NCBI RefSeq assembly: GCF_900188315.1
Contig: NZ_LT897781.1
Coordinates: forward strand, 2,976,001 to 3,040,000
Origin: Marinobacter sp. es.042
GTDB taxonomy: Bacteria > Pseudomonadota > Gammaproteobacteria > Pseudomonadales > Oleiphilaceae
Reading direction: 5' to 3'
DNA length: 64,000 nt
In this document: one piece after another, positions 62,873 to 64,000 of the stretch
How positions within the stretch are numbered: the stretch's first letter is position 1
Layout of the letters: each line of letters starts with the position of its first letter
The notes under the pieces: model-generated
What the model was told of the DNA's origin: nothing
Database searches by the model: none
The model's input: the letters and a program-made list of their open reading frames with translations, nothing else
Position numbers and translations under genes: made by a program

Positions 62873-64000
62873 AGATGCTCCTCGGTGTATTCGTGTTTTT
62901 CCCACGGCGCCAGCCGTGCAGTTTCTCAAGCAGCTTCAGAATGCCCTCGGGGGCATGAGCGCGCTTCCATTCACCGGCAGCGTATTTCGCCGACTCGTTC
63001 CAGGTCGGGTACGGGTGAATGGTGCCCAGGATCTTGTTCAGGCCCAGGCCGTGTTTCATGGCCAGGGTGAATTCGGCCAGGATTTCCCCGGCGTGGCTGC
63101 CAACCACAACGGCGCCCAGGATCTTGTCCTTGCCCGGCGGGGTCAGCACCTTGATAAAACCATGATCCTCACTCTCGGCAATGGCGCGATCCAGATCATC
63201 CAGCCCGTAGCGGGTCACTTCGTAGGCCACGCCCTGCGCGGTTGCCTCGGCTTCACTGAGTCCCACCCGCGCCACTTCCGGCGAGGTAAAGGTCACCCAG
63301 GGCATTACGCGGTAGTCTACCTTGAAGCGCTTGAACTGCCCGAACAGACCGTTGACCGCCGCGTACCAGGCCTGATGGGCCGCCGCGTGGGTAAACTGGT
63401 AAGGACCAGCCACATCGCCGCAGGCAAATACATTCGGGTACCTCAGGCTCATGTCTTCTTCCACCGGTACGGTTCCGTTCGGCAGGGTATCCACACCAAT
63501 CCGCTCAAGGTTCAGGCCGGCGGTGTTGGCCGCACGGCCAACGGCCACGAGCACCTGGTCGAAGGGGATACGTACCCGCTCACCGTCATGCTCGCAGTAC
63601 GCAACCTTCTCTCCTTCCTCTATACGGAACTCGGCGGCGGAATGTTTCAGCCGGACATCCACACCGTCCGCCTGGAACTGCTTCAGAACCAGTTCGGAGA
63701 CATCCTCATCCTCCCTGGCCAGCAGGCGCTCGCCCATCTCCACCTGGGTCACCTTGCTGCCCAGTCGGGCAAAGGCATGGGCCAGTTCAGAGCCAATCGG
63801 ACCACCGCCCAGCACCAACAGACGTTCCGGCTGCTCTTCCAGCTCCCACAGGTTGTCGGACGTCAGCGGCTGCATGTCCTTGAGACCAGGGATCGGAGGT
63901 ACGGCCGGCTTACCGCCGGTGGCAACGACGATACTGCGGGCAGTCAGGCGCTCGGTGCGGCCATCGTTGTGCCGGACCTCAAGCTCCCAGGGCGACACGA
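62859..64000 (-). CDS. Mercuric-reductase-like flavin disulfide oxidoreductase, C-terminal part (runs off right edge)
   Basis: At least 380 residues are in the window, and the frame stays open to base 64000. NAD(P)-binding LVLGGGPIGSELAHAFARLG, FAD-binding NVFACGDVAGPYQFTHAAAH and the dimerisation domain ending LGTIHPYPTWNESAKYA place it in the MerA/lipoamide dehydrogenase family. The redox-active CxxxxC and the first FAD motif lie outside the window. The C terminus lacks the vicinal cysteine pair of true mercuric reductases, so Hg2+ reduction is unlikely. It is the upstream gene of the radical SAM protein. Confidence 0.85.
   Translation of the reverse strand, partial: VSPWELEVRHNDGRTERLTARSIVVATGGKPAVPPIPGLKDMQPLTSDNLWELEEQPERLLVLGGGPIGSELAHAFARLGSKVTQVEMGERLLAREDEDVSELVLKQFQADGVDVRLKHSAAEFRIEEGEKVAYCEHDGERVRIPFDQVLVAVGRAANTAGLNLERIGVDTLPNGTVPVEEDMSLRYPNVFACGDVAGPYQFTHAAAHQAWYAAVNGLFGQFKRFKVDYRVMPWVTFTSPEVARVGLSEAEATAQGVAYEVTRYGLDDLDRAIAESEDHGFIKVLTPPGKDKILGAVVVGSHAGEILAEFTLAMKHGLGLNKILGTIHPYPTWNESAKYAAGEWKRAHAPEGILKLLEKLHGWRRGKNTNTPRSIYAPD

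Noticed and set aside
62859..64000. Flavin reductase as a true mercuric reductase
   Set aside because: The C terminus ends in a basic/polar tail without the cysteine pair needed for Hg2+ handling, and no other mer gene is near.

Overview
The window is about 58-60% GC, densely coded on both strands, and looks like chromosome of a marine gammaproteobacterium, most probably Marinobacter. The strongest pointers are a Marinobacter-type wax ester synthase/acyltransferase (36443-37810), an ectoine block with its dedicated aspartokinase (55473-58957), a TRAP dicarboxylate-type importer, several Na+-coupled symporters (NSS, AGCS, SSS families) and many c-di-GMP genes. This is inference from gene content and remembered protein families; no search was run. 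No rRNA, tRNA, CRISPR array, prophage or transposase gene was found.

Layout. 1-4.9 kb: 5' part of an acyl-CoA dehydrogenase, a PaaI-type thioesterase and a TRAP operon with a terminator between dctP and dctQ. 5-16.8 kb: NSS transporter, Aer-type receptor, yigM-like biotin transporter divergent from a MATE pump, a diguanylate cyclase, a degenerate HD-GYP protein, fghA, a CBS protein, an AGCS symporter and a 1-Cys peroxiredoxin. 16.8-19.5 kb: metNIQ, with a long hairpin repeat between metI and metQ. 19.6-27.7 kb: HDOD-GAF protein, amidase, lytic-transglycosylase-like protein, TauE/SafE permease and a large CACHE-PAS-GGDEF protein. 27.7-31.9 kb: a Fur-box exbB-exbD-exbD'-tonB operon in which the second ExbD has Asn instead of the channel Asp, an orphan hcp with a sigma-54-like promoter, SprT, and a candidate sigma-54 small RNA. 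32-46 kb: RND pump, wax synthase, TM2 protein, AraC regulator with a divergent PF10118 protein, class II amidotransferase, GGDEF protein, SDR, NfeD/SPFH pair, YfbR. 46-54.3 kb: periplasmic binding protein, DUF748 giant, MHYT-degenerate GGDEF, pdxH, PPTase, tag, DUF6482 and DUF3429. 54.3-59 kb: divergent group-2 sigma factor and ectA-ectB-ask without ectC. 59-64 kb: metallophosphoesterase, SSS symporter, radical SAM protein and a flavin disulfide reductase cut by the right edge.

The most unusual signal is not a gene. Six intergenic elements fall into two families of long hairpins, each with a constant core and locus-specific, self-complementary arms. Family 1 (four copies: 38301-38385, 38479-38559, 40888-40970, 61761-61859) carries GATGTCTGAGCGAAGCGAG at its centre. 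Family 2 (two copies: 17661-17773, 61534-61644) has a 55-nt core that is 44/55 identical between copies. Arm sequences differ between loci while staying complementary within a locus, which points to selection for structure or to an unusual way of spreading.

How the parts fit: Na+-coupled uptake, ectoine synthesis, storage-lipid synthesis and iron uptake suit a marine, salt-adapted heterotroph. Three intact GGDEF enzymes with I-sites, plus one degenerate HD-GYP and one degenerate GGDEF protein, suggest layered c-di-GMP control. Start codons were chosen from ribosome binding sites and family-typical N termini and are stated where they differ from the longest open frame.
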